A stretch of DNA of 7,892 nt, from positions 1-7,892 of the forward strand of contig JAUUWD010000061.1 of the NCBI GenBank assembly GCA_030589225.1, given 5' to 3'. Under the pieces are notes generated by a model. It was given only the letters and a program-made list of their open reading frames with translations. It ran no database searches and was not told the origin of the DNA. The first letter of the stretch is position 1. Every line of letters starts with the position of its first letter. The position numbers were made by a program, and so were the translations under genes. Shown piece by piece: positions 1 to 5,331 of the stretch. The DNA comes from Desulfobacteraceae bacterium (lineage in GTDB: Bacteria; Desulfobacterota; DSM-4660; Desulfatiglandales; Desulfatiglandaceae).

Positions 1-368
1 GGCAAACCGGTTGTCGGAAATTCAAGGTTTACACAAGAGATGTGATATGAATCGGCAATCTCTGCCATTCTTGCAGAATAGGCCCCATTGTTTACAATGC
101 ATATCTTTTTGTTTTTGGGCACGAGTGAGTTGATACAGACATCCTGAATAATAGTTCCCGATCCGGTAAAGATAACGGCTGTATATTTAGTTGGATCGCC
201 GTGAACAACTTCGACCAGCTCCTTCCTGATTTTATCCATTATGTCCACAAACTCTTGTTCTCTGGGGCAAATATCCGGAACCACCTGGGCGTACTTCACG
301 GCATCGGAGGTAGTAGCCGGGCCAGGATTCAACAAAACATTTCTTTTTACAGTTTTTACAACCTCCAT
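1..368 (-). CDS. phnW: 2-aminoethylphosphonate--pyruvate transaminase-like class V aminotransferase (N-terminal part, runs off left edge)
   Basis: I translated 122 codons from the ATG at 368-366. The start is fixed by a strong GGGAGGAG Shine-Dalgarno at 374-381, five bases upstream. The product begins with LLNPGPATT (residues 12-20), then YAQVVPDICPRE (26-37), FTGSGT (67-72) and NNGAYSARM (93-101). This order is the N-terminal signature of PLP fold-type I, class V enzymes of the PhnW/AepZ group, which interconvert phosphonoacetaldehyde plus an amino donor and 2-aminoethylphosphonate in the cytoplasm. The VVPDICPRE variant is the one I associate with biosynthetic rather than catabolic members, but that is recollection. 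The PLP lysine lies beyond the window. The gene follows the two citrate-synthase-like genes on the same strand after 172 bases with no visible terminator, so it may share their transcript. A related alanine/serine-glyoxylate or phosphonoalanine transaminase cannot be excluded. Confidence 0.78.
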   Translation of the reverse strand, partial: MEVVKTVKRNVLLNPGPATTSDAVKYAQVVPDICPREQEFVDIMDKIRKELVEVVHGDPTKYTAVIFTGSGTIIQDVCINSLVPKNKKICIVNNGAYSARMAEIADSYHISCVNLEFPTTGL

Positions 369-497
369 TTTATCTCCTCCCTAAGTTCAGTATTCAGATC
401 TTGTTAAGTGGGTATTATTACTTGAATTCATACTGTGTGCTAATAAATTGGACACTTGATATGCTTGAATCTCTAATCCCGCCAGAGACTATTTTCC

Positions 498-521
498 GAC
501 TCAACGACTCAACCAATCAAC
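498..521. repeat. Short degenerate tandem repeat, 8-base unit x3
   Basis: Three back-to-back copies: GACTCAAC (498-505), GACTCAAC (506-513) and CAATCAAC (514-521). They lie in the 172-base spacer between the second citrate-synthase-like gene and the aminotransferase gene. No promoter or terminator is recognisable in the rest of this spacer. Confidence 0.6.
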
Positions 522-540
522 TATTTGACGATCTCCAGCA

Positions 541-1587
541 TTACAGTTTCCCAACTTTCTTGATGCCTGATTTTTTGCTGGGATCCTCAATTTCTTCTAC
601 AATACTATAACCACTGCCAAGAATTTCCTTTCTCTCATCAAAGGCCTTTTTCCATTCTTCAGGCGTTCGGGTTAGCGCGGGTTTAGCATATTTTTCCCGG
701 TCCTCAAGTGGAGGTACTGGTCTGTCGGCAGGACCGTCGTAATCTTCCTTTGGCGTCAAGGTCTGCCCTATTTTCATATATTCCCCTCTCTCAACTTCTT
801 CAATATAATGTGCTCCAGCCGCAAAGGAGCGGGTAACCGCCAGGATGGTCCATGTGGCCTCAGGGGAAAAGCCAAGATCCATCATGGTGGCACCGATTGC
901 ACCAAGCATATCCAGATCCACGGGTTCAGCACTTGCTTTTTGAGCTGCTTTGACAATTTCTTTGGTAAAGGCAATATATTTTCCTGCCACGCCGAGCTTT
1001 TCCGCCTGTGCAAACATGCGTTTGGCTGCCGGATCTTTGAGCATTAAAGAGGAAGCCCCAAGTGCTTCATCATATAAATTCTCCTTTACCAGGAGTTCGG
1101 CTACTTCTTCTAAGGATTTTCCCTCGTCATCTACCTTTTTCAGATATTCTTCAAGCCTGTTCCCAAAGGCTGAATAGGCGCCGTATGCATGCCCGAAAGC
1201 CAAAATGGATGCACCACAGGCCTGGGTCAAGAAGGTCTTTGACTTGGCAACAAGTCTGGATATGGCTGCCGGCATGGACAAACCGTCTTCCAAAGCCAGG
1301 ATCATGACGTAGTTCAACATCTTTTCTTCTTCGATCAAGGGGATTCTGGCCTGATAGTCCACGAACAGCATGTCTACCACGCCATATCCCTGCTCCATTA
1401 GCTCTGTTGTATCATATCCACGGGAAACAATACGGTGAACGTTTTTGTAAGCGATTTCTGAAACCCATTGAAACGGCGCCCTTTTAGTATCAAGCGGTAC
1501 TGTGCCATACTCCCGCTTGCTATAGTCAAAGGGCATTTTAGGACTGTCTAAGTTCCCTATTCCTTTTTTATCGCCTAAATTACCCAT
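541..1587 (-). CDS. Citrate synthase/citryl-CoA lyase superfamily protein, divergent second subunit
   Basis: This 348-residue protein has the short citrate-synthase fold. RGYD occurs at 56-59 (compare RGFPIDQL of GltA), DPAA at 185-188 where DPRA is expected, and a C-terminal TRSFAAGAH (252-260) aligns with ARTVGWIAH. Compared with GltA, the first active-site His aligns with Asp101, the His of GPxHGG with Tyr135 (a His is at 133), the GFGH histidine is gone, and ungapped alignment puts Leu228 at the catalytic Asp. It has about 50 extra N-terminal residues relative to its paralogue and a charged C-terminal tail. The ATG start at 1587 has AAGGAG ten bases upstream and overlaps the end of the preceding gene by 13 bases, implying translational coupling. 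It is likely a non-catalytic or re-purposed partner subunit in the cytoplasm. Automatic pipelines would probably call it citryl-CoA lyase; the actual substrate is unknown. Confidence 0.8.
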   Translation of the reverse strand: MGNLGDKKGIGNLDSPKMPFDYSKREYGTVPLDTKRAPFQWVSEIAYKNVHRIVSRGYDTTELMEQGYGVVDMLFVDYQARIPLIEEEKMLNYVMILALEDGLSMPAAISRLVAKSKTFLTQACGASILAFGHAYGAYSAFGNRLEEYLKKVDDEGKSLEEVAELLVKENLYDEALGASSLMLKDPAAKRMFAQAEKLGVAGKYIAFTKEIVKAAQKASAEPVDLDMLGAIGATMMDLGFSPEATWTILAVTRSFAAGAHYIEEVERGEYMKIGQTLTPKEDYDGPADRPVPPLEDREKYAKPALTRTPEEWKKAFDERKEILGSGYSIVEEIEDPSKKSGIKKVGKL

Positions 1588-2471
1588 TTCTTATATTCTC
1601 CTTCCTCTTTTTGTTTCCTTGCATATTCCTGTCTTTCATCCTGGGTCGGCACTTCCCGGTCTTCAGGACCGATATATTTGATCATGGAAAGATCAATCAT
1701 TTGCACCATGGGCTCATTCCTGGAAGCCCCCCATGCGCGTCCTTTTTTCATATTAAACAGGGCATGTGCCGCACAACTGAATCCGCGACACACACTACCG
1801 AGACACCATGCCGCATTCGGAGCAAACCCGATTTCCGTTAACGCCGCATTGCCGGCCCCCACAACATTTACGCCGACATACGATCTTCCCTCTTTTTTAC
1901 GCCTGGCATGAAAATGCTTTTCAACTGCTCTTTGAAACTCAAGATAAACACCTGTCAGTTCTAATTCTTCGTGCTTGACGTGAATCGGCTCTGCCCTGGG
2001 GTCACTATCTATGTGCTGGGGTTGCCCCATACCCATAACCGGCTTTTTTGCATCCATATATTCATCGACTAATGTCTTGGCCATCTCGTCAATGGTTTTC
2101 CCCTCCTTTTGAGCGCGTTCAAGGTACTTGTTCATCATGTAACCATGGTCCGCACCCGGGCCATGAACACCACCAAATGTAGTAATCGCAGCGGCGACCG
2201 CGCAGGGAAGATTCGGTCTGCCCGCGCTGACGCCGATTGCGGCGACAGCCGAGGGCGACATGGAATGTTCCATAAACACTCCCATCTCGTATTTGAGCAT
2301 CTTTTCCTCGTTCTCTGTGGGTATTCTGTTCTGGTATAGAACAAACAGCGCATCACAAAAAGAATAGCCCTCCTCTGCCAGTTCGCTCAGGTCATACCCT
2401 CGCATAACGGTTTTTTCTTCGGTCTTGTAAGAAATTGATGTCTTTCTTCGGAACAAAGGCCCTCTGTCCAT
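1575..2471 (-). CDS. Citrate synthase/citryl-CoA lyase superfamily protein, first subunit
   Basis: This 298-residue protein is a paralogue of the next gene. Visible family landmarks are RGYDLSEL (24-31), a His in MEHS (His69), FGGVHGPGADHG (99-110, His103 matching the GPxHGG histidine), DPRA (157-160), and CRGFSCAAH (228-236, Arg229). The GFGHRVY motif is replaced by GMGQPQH (147-153), so the catalytic His is Gln150 unless His153 substitutes. The NVD catalytic Asp is Val204 (NVV). The family condenses or cleaves acyl-CoA with an oxoacid (citrate synthase, methylcitrate synthase, citryl-CoA lyase). Because this member keeps two histidines and the arginine, it is the better candidate for the catalytic subunit. 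The ATG start follows GGAGGGAAAAAGG. The gene is preceded by a promoter at about 2650. I do not assign a substrate. Confidence 0.82.
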   Translation of the reverse strand: MDRGPLFRRKTSISYKTEEKTVMRGYDLSELAEEGYSFCDALFVLYQNRIPTENEEKMLKYEMGVFMEHSMSPSAVAAIGVSAGRPNLPCAVAAAITTFGGVHGPGADHGYMMNKYLERAQKEGKTIDEMAKTLVDEYMDAKKPVMGMGQPQHIDSDPRAEPIHVKHEELELTGVYLEFQRAVEKHFHARRKKEGRSYVGVNVVGAGNAALTEIGFAPNAAWCLGSVCRGFSCAAHALFNMKKGRAWGASRNEPMVQMIDLSMIKYIGPEDREVPTQDERQEYARKQKEEGEYKKWVI

Positions 2472-2518
2472 TCCTTTTTCCCTCCAGTTTTAAATGGTTA
2501 TTTGTTTTGGTGTAAAGT

Positions 2519-2541
2519 GGGGCAGGTCATGGGCCTGCCCC
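2519..2541. repeat. REP-like GC-rich hairpin
   Basis: This is a perfect 8-base inverted repeat, GGGGCAGG (2519-2526) and CCTGCCCC (2534-2541), separated by a 7-base loop. The wording, including the following TAC, resembles a dispersed GTAGGGGCAGG-type palindrome common between genes in many environmental bacteria. It lies about 48 bases upstream of the first citrate-synthase-like start, inside its probable 5' leader. There is no T-tract on either side, so it is not a canonical intrinsic terminator. Confidence 0.6.
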
Positions 2542-2564
2542 TACATTTTGAAAACCAACTTTCT

Positions 2565-2628
2565 ATTGCTGCTAAACAATGTTCGGGACACCTCTTGCCG
2601 TCAATTGTAGGGTGGGTTAAGCAGCAAT
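2565..2628. repeat. Long-arm inverted repeat in the leader of the citrate-synthase-like operon
   Basis: The arms ATTGCTGCTAAAC (2565-2577) and GTTAAGCAGCAAT (2616-2628) are complementary over 13 positions with one mismatch, separated by 38 bases. The right arm is fused to a GTAGGGTGGGTTAAGC stretch (2607-2622) that resembles another widespread intergenic repeat. On the minus strand the predicted transcription start (about 2629) falls at the very beginning of this structure. It could therefore be a structured 5' end of the mRNA, or a small miniature-element remnant with terminal inverted repeats. Confidence 0.5.
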
Positions 2629-2635
2629 TTTCTTA

Positions 2636-2665
2636 ATGATAGATAAAATGTTAAATATAAGTCAA
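2636..2665 (-). promoter_or_regulatory. Sigma70-like promoter for the citrate-synthase-like operon
   Basis: On the minus strand, -35 TTGACT (2660-2665) and -10 TATCAT (2636-2641) are each one base off consensus, with an 18-base spacer in AT-rich DNA. Initiation near 2629 would give a leader of about 158 nucleotides before the ATG at 2471. Confidence 0.55.
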
Positions 2666-2756
2666 ACTAATAATAATCATATTATTGATAACGGCAGGTT
2701 ATAAATCCGTTGTGCGATTTTATACAACGTCCCACTATGAACAATCATTTCACCTT

Positions 2757-3629
2757 TTACCGGCTGAGGCCGATGGAAACTACGCCCAGAGTAATAAAGC
2801 ACGCTCCGGCCAGTTTCTGGCTCCCGTGCTTCTCTTTAAGACAGATGGTCCCATAAAGGGTGGAAAAGACTATACTCACCTCCCTTACAGCAACTACATA
2901 ACTGACCTTGGTCATCTGCATAGCAAAAAGCACTATCAGATACGTACCGAGGACCAGGACACCAACAACAAGAATGGTATATCTGTTGATAATCCATTCT
3001 TTCTTCAGCCACATTCTTTTTTTTGCCAACACATATGGAGAGAGCAAAAGCCATGTGATAGCAAGCATCAGGTATATGTATACCGGTGGATGCACAAAGC
3101 CAACACCCACCTTATCCACTAATGAATAGGCTGCAATAGTCCCGCCAGTACAAAGTGCCCAGAGAGAACCGCCGCCCCGCAGTGCCAGGAAGGGCTCAAA
3201 AAAGGATTGTCCGGAAAAGGATGGCAGGTGAATTAGGTAGATGCCGAAAACAACCAGGGCAATGCCAAGCACTCCAAGGAGGCAAAGTTGTTCATGGATC
3301 AAAACCACGGCGAGAACAGGCACAAACAGGGGTCCTGATCCCCGGGAAAGTGGGTAGACAAGTGAGAGATCCCCCCGCTCGTATGCGCCTCCCATGAACC
3401 AGAAATAGAGAAAGTGCAGGAGTCCGGTAGCAGCTACGCATGTCCAGCCCTGTGCTGAGATGATAGTCTTGGGCCAGAAATAGAGAAACATAGGAAAATA
3501 AATGACCAGCGCAATTAGCAGGAACCACCAGATGAACACTATCTTTTTTTGGCTTTTTTTAAGCAGATAGTTCCAGCCAGCGTGCAAAAAAGCGGCTGTG
3601 AGCACAATTCCCAGGGCTAGCCCGCTCAT
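2757..3629 (-). CDS. EamA/DMT-superfamily membrane transporter
   Basis: This 290-residue, strongly hydrophobic protein has about ten membrane segments in two halves. Examples are residues 3-23, 30-52, 62-83, two segments within 100-133, one around 156-176, 183-202, and three more in the last 80 residues. The first half has GDLSLVYPLSRGSGPLFVP (around 86-104), typical of EamA domains, where the xxYPLxRGxxP pattern is highly conserved. Acidic-basic loops and a C-terminal LKEKHGSQKLAGACFITLG segment match the second EamA repeat. These are inner-membrane drug/metabolite transporters of varied substrates; none can be read from sequence. The ATG at 3629 is preceded by AGGA nine bases away. It lies upstream of, and on the same strand as, the citrate-synthase-like pair, but 285 bases and a separate promoter intervene, so co-transcription is uncertain. 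Export of the neighbouring pathway's product is only a guess. Confidence 0.85.
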   Translation of the reverse strand: MSGLALGIVLTAAFLHAGWNYLLKKSQKKIVFIWWFLLIALVIYFPMFLYFWPKTIISAQGWTCVAATGLLHFLYFWFMGGAYERGDLSLVYPLSRGSGPLFVPVLAVVLIHEQLCLLGVLGIALVVFGIYLIHLPSFSGQSFFEPFLALRGGGSLWALCTGGTIAAYSLVDKVGVGFVHPPVYIYLMLAITWLLLSPYVLAKKRMWLKKEWIINRYTILVVGVLVLGTYLIVLFAMQMTKVSYVVAVREVSIVFSTLYGTICLKEKHGSQKLAGACFITLGVVSIGLSR

Positions 3630-3754
3630 ATGAAGGTTTCCTGCTGGAGTAATGGAGTGCTGGGGTACCGGAGAAATGGGATTGATATGTGATTAGTGTT
3701 TAGCATTTCATATGTAGTATGTCGCGCGTTGCGTGTTGGAAGTCGTTAGAATGT

Positions 3755-3782
3755 ATTATAGGTTTTAGTCTCATTATCAGAA
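3755..3782 (-). promoter_or_regulatory. Possible promoter for the EamA-type transporter gene
   Basis: A perfect TATAAT on the minus strand (3755-3760) is preceded at 16 bases by TTCTGA (3777-3782), a weak -35 with 3 of 6 matches. It would give a leader of about 120 nucleotides. The call rests mainly on the -10 box in AT-rich DNA. Confidence 0.3.
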
Positions 3783-4295
3783 TTTGATGGGTTGGGAAAC
3801 TTTTGCAAATTTAATATCATTATATATTCTTACTGACAAATATCCTACAAAACTTGTCAGCAAAGCTATACCCAAATGCCCGGAAATCAATTTGTGACTT
3901 ATTTTCATTTTTTCGAAATCCTCATTTATTGATTAACGTTGTGGGTAGTTCTCAGAATTGGAAAATGTTGTTGCACTGGAGTTCCCAGTATTGAATCGCA
4001 GGAGGAGGCAATCGCTACGAAAGCATCCGGAATAATGAGTGTTTGTGCACCTTTGCCAACCGGATTCTTGGTTAAATAGAAAGGTCACTTACGGCACAGG
4101 TATTAAGAACAATTTAACGTCTTGGAAATGTAAGTACTCAAGAAGTTCGGGAAGATATTGGAGCCATGTGGGCCTCATTTTTAAAGACCAGAGCTTTTGC
4201 CTCGTGCATGGAATGGAAATGCCCTATGCCGTAATTCCCATTATTCCAGTATTCCAATACCGCTTTGGCGAATGAGCGAAGCGAACTAACTTGTA

Positions 4296-4310
4296 CTTGA
4301 GATACTCAAG
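4296..4310 (-). terminator. Hairpin just after the toxin gene, possible weak terminator
   Basis: A perfect 6-base stem, CTTGAG and CTCAAG, with a 3-base loop lies directly after the vapC stop codon (TGA at 4314-4312). There is no run of T after it in the minus direction, so it is not a strong intrinsic terminator; it may simply protect the 3' end. Confidence 0.3.
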
Positions 4311-4311
4311 A

Positions 4312-4755
4312 TCAAATGAGACAATCTTCATACCCGACCAACGCGGGAAAATACTTAGTGTATATACCTCTGTCTCTGGTAAGAATGACATTGCACTTTG
4401 CCGAAGCGAACCCACCAATATAGAAATCCGACAAGAAGTGCTCTTTGAGATTCAGCTTCCGGCCACACTGAGGACATTTTACTTTTGTTTTTCGTTTTAA
4501 ATATTTCATCCATGCTCGTGCTGCGACAATGACAGAATCGACGCCAAGCGGTTCTATCGCAATTTTGTGTTCCTCTAAAAACTCGCCTAACAGCTTGGAA
4601 TTTCCCTTAAATTGGGGCATAAGTTCCGCGAACACCACCGAAGGTGCAACCAGATTCTCTCTTCTTGCGAGAGCAGTGTACAACTTGTCATGAAAGCTTC
4701 TAAATTCATCTTTCAAAATATCAAGCAGGATAGTCGTATCTACACAGACTCTCAA
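4312..4755 (-). CDS. vapC: PIN-domain ribonuclease toxin, VapC-like, with CxxC insert
   Basis: This 147-residue protein shows PIN-domain order: RVCVDTTILLDIL (Asp6), VVFAELMPQ (Glu44), LSDFYIGGFA (Asp110) and LTRDRGIYTKYFP (Asp128). These acidic residues form the metal-binding active site of PIN nucleases, whose VapC members cleave RNA, often tRNA or rRNA. Between the second and third acid is a CPQCG (94-98) followed by His106, a possible zinc-binding insertion absent from the shortest VapCs. The start is TTG, overlapping the antitoxin stop as TTGA (4755-4752). The PIN signature begins only two residues in, so no better downstream start exists. The four-base overlap implies coupled translation with the antitoxin. 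Its cellular target cannot be told from sequence. Confidence 0.88.
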   Translation of the reverse strand: MRVCVDTTILLDILKDEFRSFHDKLYTALARRENLVAPSVVFAELMPQFKGNSKLLGEFLEEHKIAIEPLGVDSVIVAARAWMKYLKRKTKVKCPQCGRKLNLKEHFLSDFYIGGFASAKCNVILTRDRGIYTKYFPALVGYEDCLI

Positions 4756-4973
4756 TTTACTTTGCCCCTGACCTCATCCATATATTCCATTGTTGTCGGT
4801 CCACCCTTAAACCTTCCACGCCACTTTCTCCTAACCGCTTCTATTGGGTCAACAACGAGGACATATTTTTGTCCCTCTCTTGTAATATCGACTTCAGTTC
4901 CAGGAACGATACCCAGTTCCTTTCTAATCTTTATAGGTATGGTGACTTGATATTTGGCAGTTACTTTAGACAA
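4752..4973 (-). CDS. vapB: AbrB/MazE-fold antitoxin, VapB-like
   Basis: This 73-residue protein has the swapped-hairpin AbrB DNA-binding domain in residues 1-45: SKVTAKYQVTIPIKIRKELG, then GTEVDI. A basic, Trp-containing tail follows (VRRKWRGRFKGG, then MEYMDEVRGK), of the type that wraps into the toxin's active site. The reading frame extends to a TTG at 4988, but a GGAGG (4982-4986) lies inside that extension, eight bases before the TTG at 4973. I therefore take 4973 as the start; the product then begins right at the conserved SKVT. It neutralises the overlapping PIN toxin and, as a complex, represses its own promoter in known systems. The GTATAC inverted repeat immediately upstream supports that. 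Confidence 0.88.
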   Translation of the reverse strand: MSKVTAKYQVTIPIKIRKELGIVPGTEVDITREGQKYVLVVDPIEAVRRKWRGRFKGGPTTMEYMDEVRGKVN

Positions 4974-4987
4974 GCCCTTCACCTCCA

Positions 4988-5021
4988 AAGGTATACCCTT
5001 TAATGCTTTAATGTATACCTT
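4988..5021. promoter_or_regulatory. Probable VapBC operator (GTATAC inverted repeat)
   Basis: AAGGTATAC (4988-4996) and GTATACCTT (5013-5021) form a perfect 9-base inverted repeat with a 16-base gap. Each arm contains the self-complementary GTATAC, and centres are 25 bases apart. One arm covers the -10 box of the antitoxin promoter and the other lies in the leader just upstream of the ribosome site. This is the position and symmetry expected for binding of a dimeric AbrB-type antitoxin. Confidence 0.65.
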
Positions 5022-5040
5022 ATGGTTGGACGGCTGTCAA
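5012..5040 (-). promoter_or_regulatory. Promoter of the vapBC cassette
   Basis: On the minus strand there is a consensus -35 TTGACA (5035-5040), a 17-base spacer and a -10 TATACA (5012-5017, 4 of 6 matches). The -10 is embedded in the right operator arm. Transcription would start near 5005, about 32 bases before the TTG start. Confidence 0.65.
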
Positions 5041-5331
5041 TTCCTTTTTATTGTTTAATTCTTATGTCGGAATTCCGTGATGGACAATCTCTCACATTGA
5101 CAAACAGATTAGTCAGTGTTAAATGGAATGACCTTTATCGAGATAGTATTGAATTATCTTCAGATAACAAGGGGAGCAGATTCGATTTTGCAATAATTCA
5201 CTCATGCCTGTGATAAATAGCGCCGGGGTAGTATGTTTCCATTCGTTTGACATGACGATCACAACATGTAAATCAAATCTGGCATTTTTTGCGCAAGATC
5301 ACAGAATTATTTTATTTATAAGGAGACGTCT
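5041..5331. other. Intergenic region upstream of metK
   Basis: This spacer lies between the divergent vapBC promoter and metK. It holds a palindrome TTATCT-TC-AGATAA (5154-5167), a direct repeat GATCACA (5257-5263 and 5298-5304), an inverted ACATG/CATGT pair around 5250-5269, and the metK ribosome site AAGGAG (5320-5325). I looked for but could not recognise a SAM or SAH riboswitch fold. SahR, an ArsR-family regulator of SAM-cycle genes known in related bacteria, is a possible controller, but I cannot confirm its motif here. Confidence 0.5.
5247..5274 (+). promoter_or_regulatory. Possible metK promoter
   Basis: A perfect -35 TTGACA (5247-5252) is followed after 16 bases by a poor -10 candidate TAAATC (5269-5274). 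The -35 is convincing on its own but the -10 is weak, so an activator or a different start may be involved. Confidence 0.3.

Larger units (their letters stand above)
3630..4311. other. 682-base stretch without a convincing gene
   Basis: This AT-rich spacer lies between the transporter start and the toxin stop. It contains repeat-like text at both ends: CTGGAGTAATGGAGTGCTGG near 3643-3662, and CCCATTATTCCAGTATTCCA near 4237-4256 (the same type in opposite orientation). A 7-base inverted repeat CTGACAA/TTGTCAG lies at 3833-3839 and 3854-3860. An AGGAGG at about 4001 is not followed by a sustained reading frame. One plus-strand frame at 4118-4234 reads protein-like (EVREDIGAMWASFLKTR, then ASCMEWKCPMP, stop) but has a stop just upstream and no proper start, so it may be a decayed gene end. 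No tRNA-like or CRISPR structure is seen. Confidence 0.6.

Noticed and set aside
2708..2729. Inverted repeat CGTTGT/ACAACG just downstream of the transporter stop as a terminator.
   Set aside because: The stem is only six bases with a 10-base loop and no T-tract follows in the minus direction. It is too weak to call.
2685..3122. Plus-strand open frame of 145 codons opposite the transporter.
   Set aside because: It is antisense to the hydrophobic EamA coding frame, which has a proper ribosome site and membrane pattern. The plus frame shows no domain signature.
3833..3860. CTGACAA/TTGTCAG inverted repeat as a small RNA or operator.
   Set aside because: The 7-base arms with a 14-base gap in AT-rich DNA are within chance expectation, and no promoter or T-tract is associated.
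4039..4275. Plus-strand open frame of 78 codons in the gap before vapC.
   Set aside because: There is no ribosome site at its ATG, the composition is not protein-like, and its end runs through an ATTCCAGT-type repeat stretch.
5154..5167. Palindrome TTATCT-TC-AGATAA as a regulator site for the SAM cycle genes.
   Set aside because: It lies about 165 bases upstream of metK and upstream of the candidate promoter, and I cannot match it to a regulator motif from memory with confidence. It is noted within the intergenic entry only.
5324..5331. AGACGTCT, identical to the MetJ met-box consensus, directly before the metK start codon.
   Set aside because: MetJ binds tandem boxes and only one is present. 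It overlaps the ribosome binding site, where AGGAG followed by a few bases can produce this by chance. MetJ is essentially gammaproteobacterial, which this window does not resemble.
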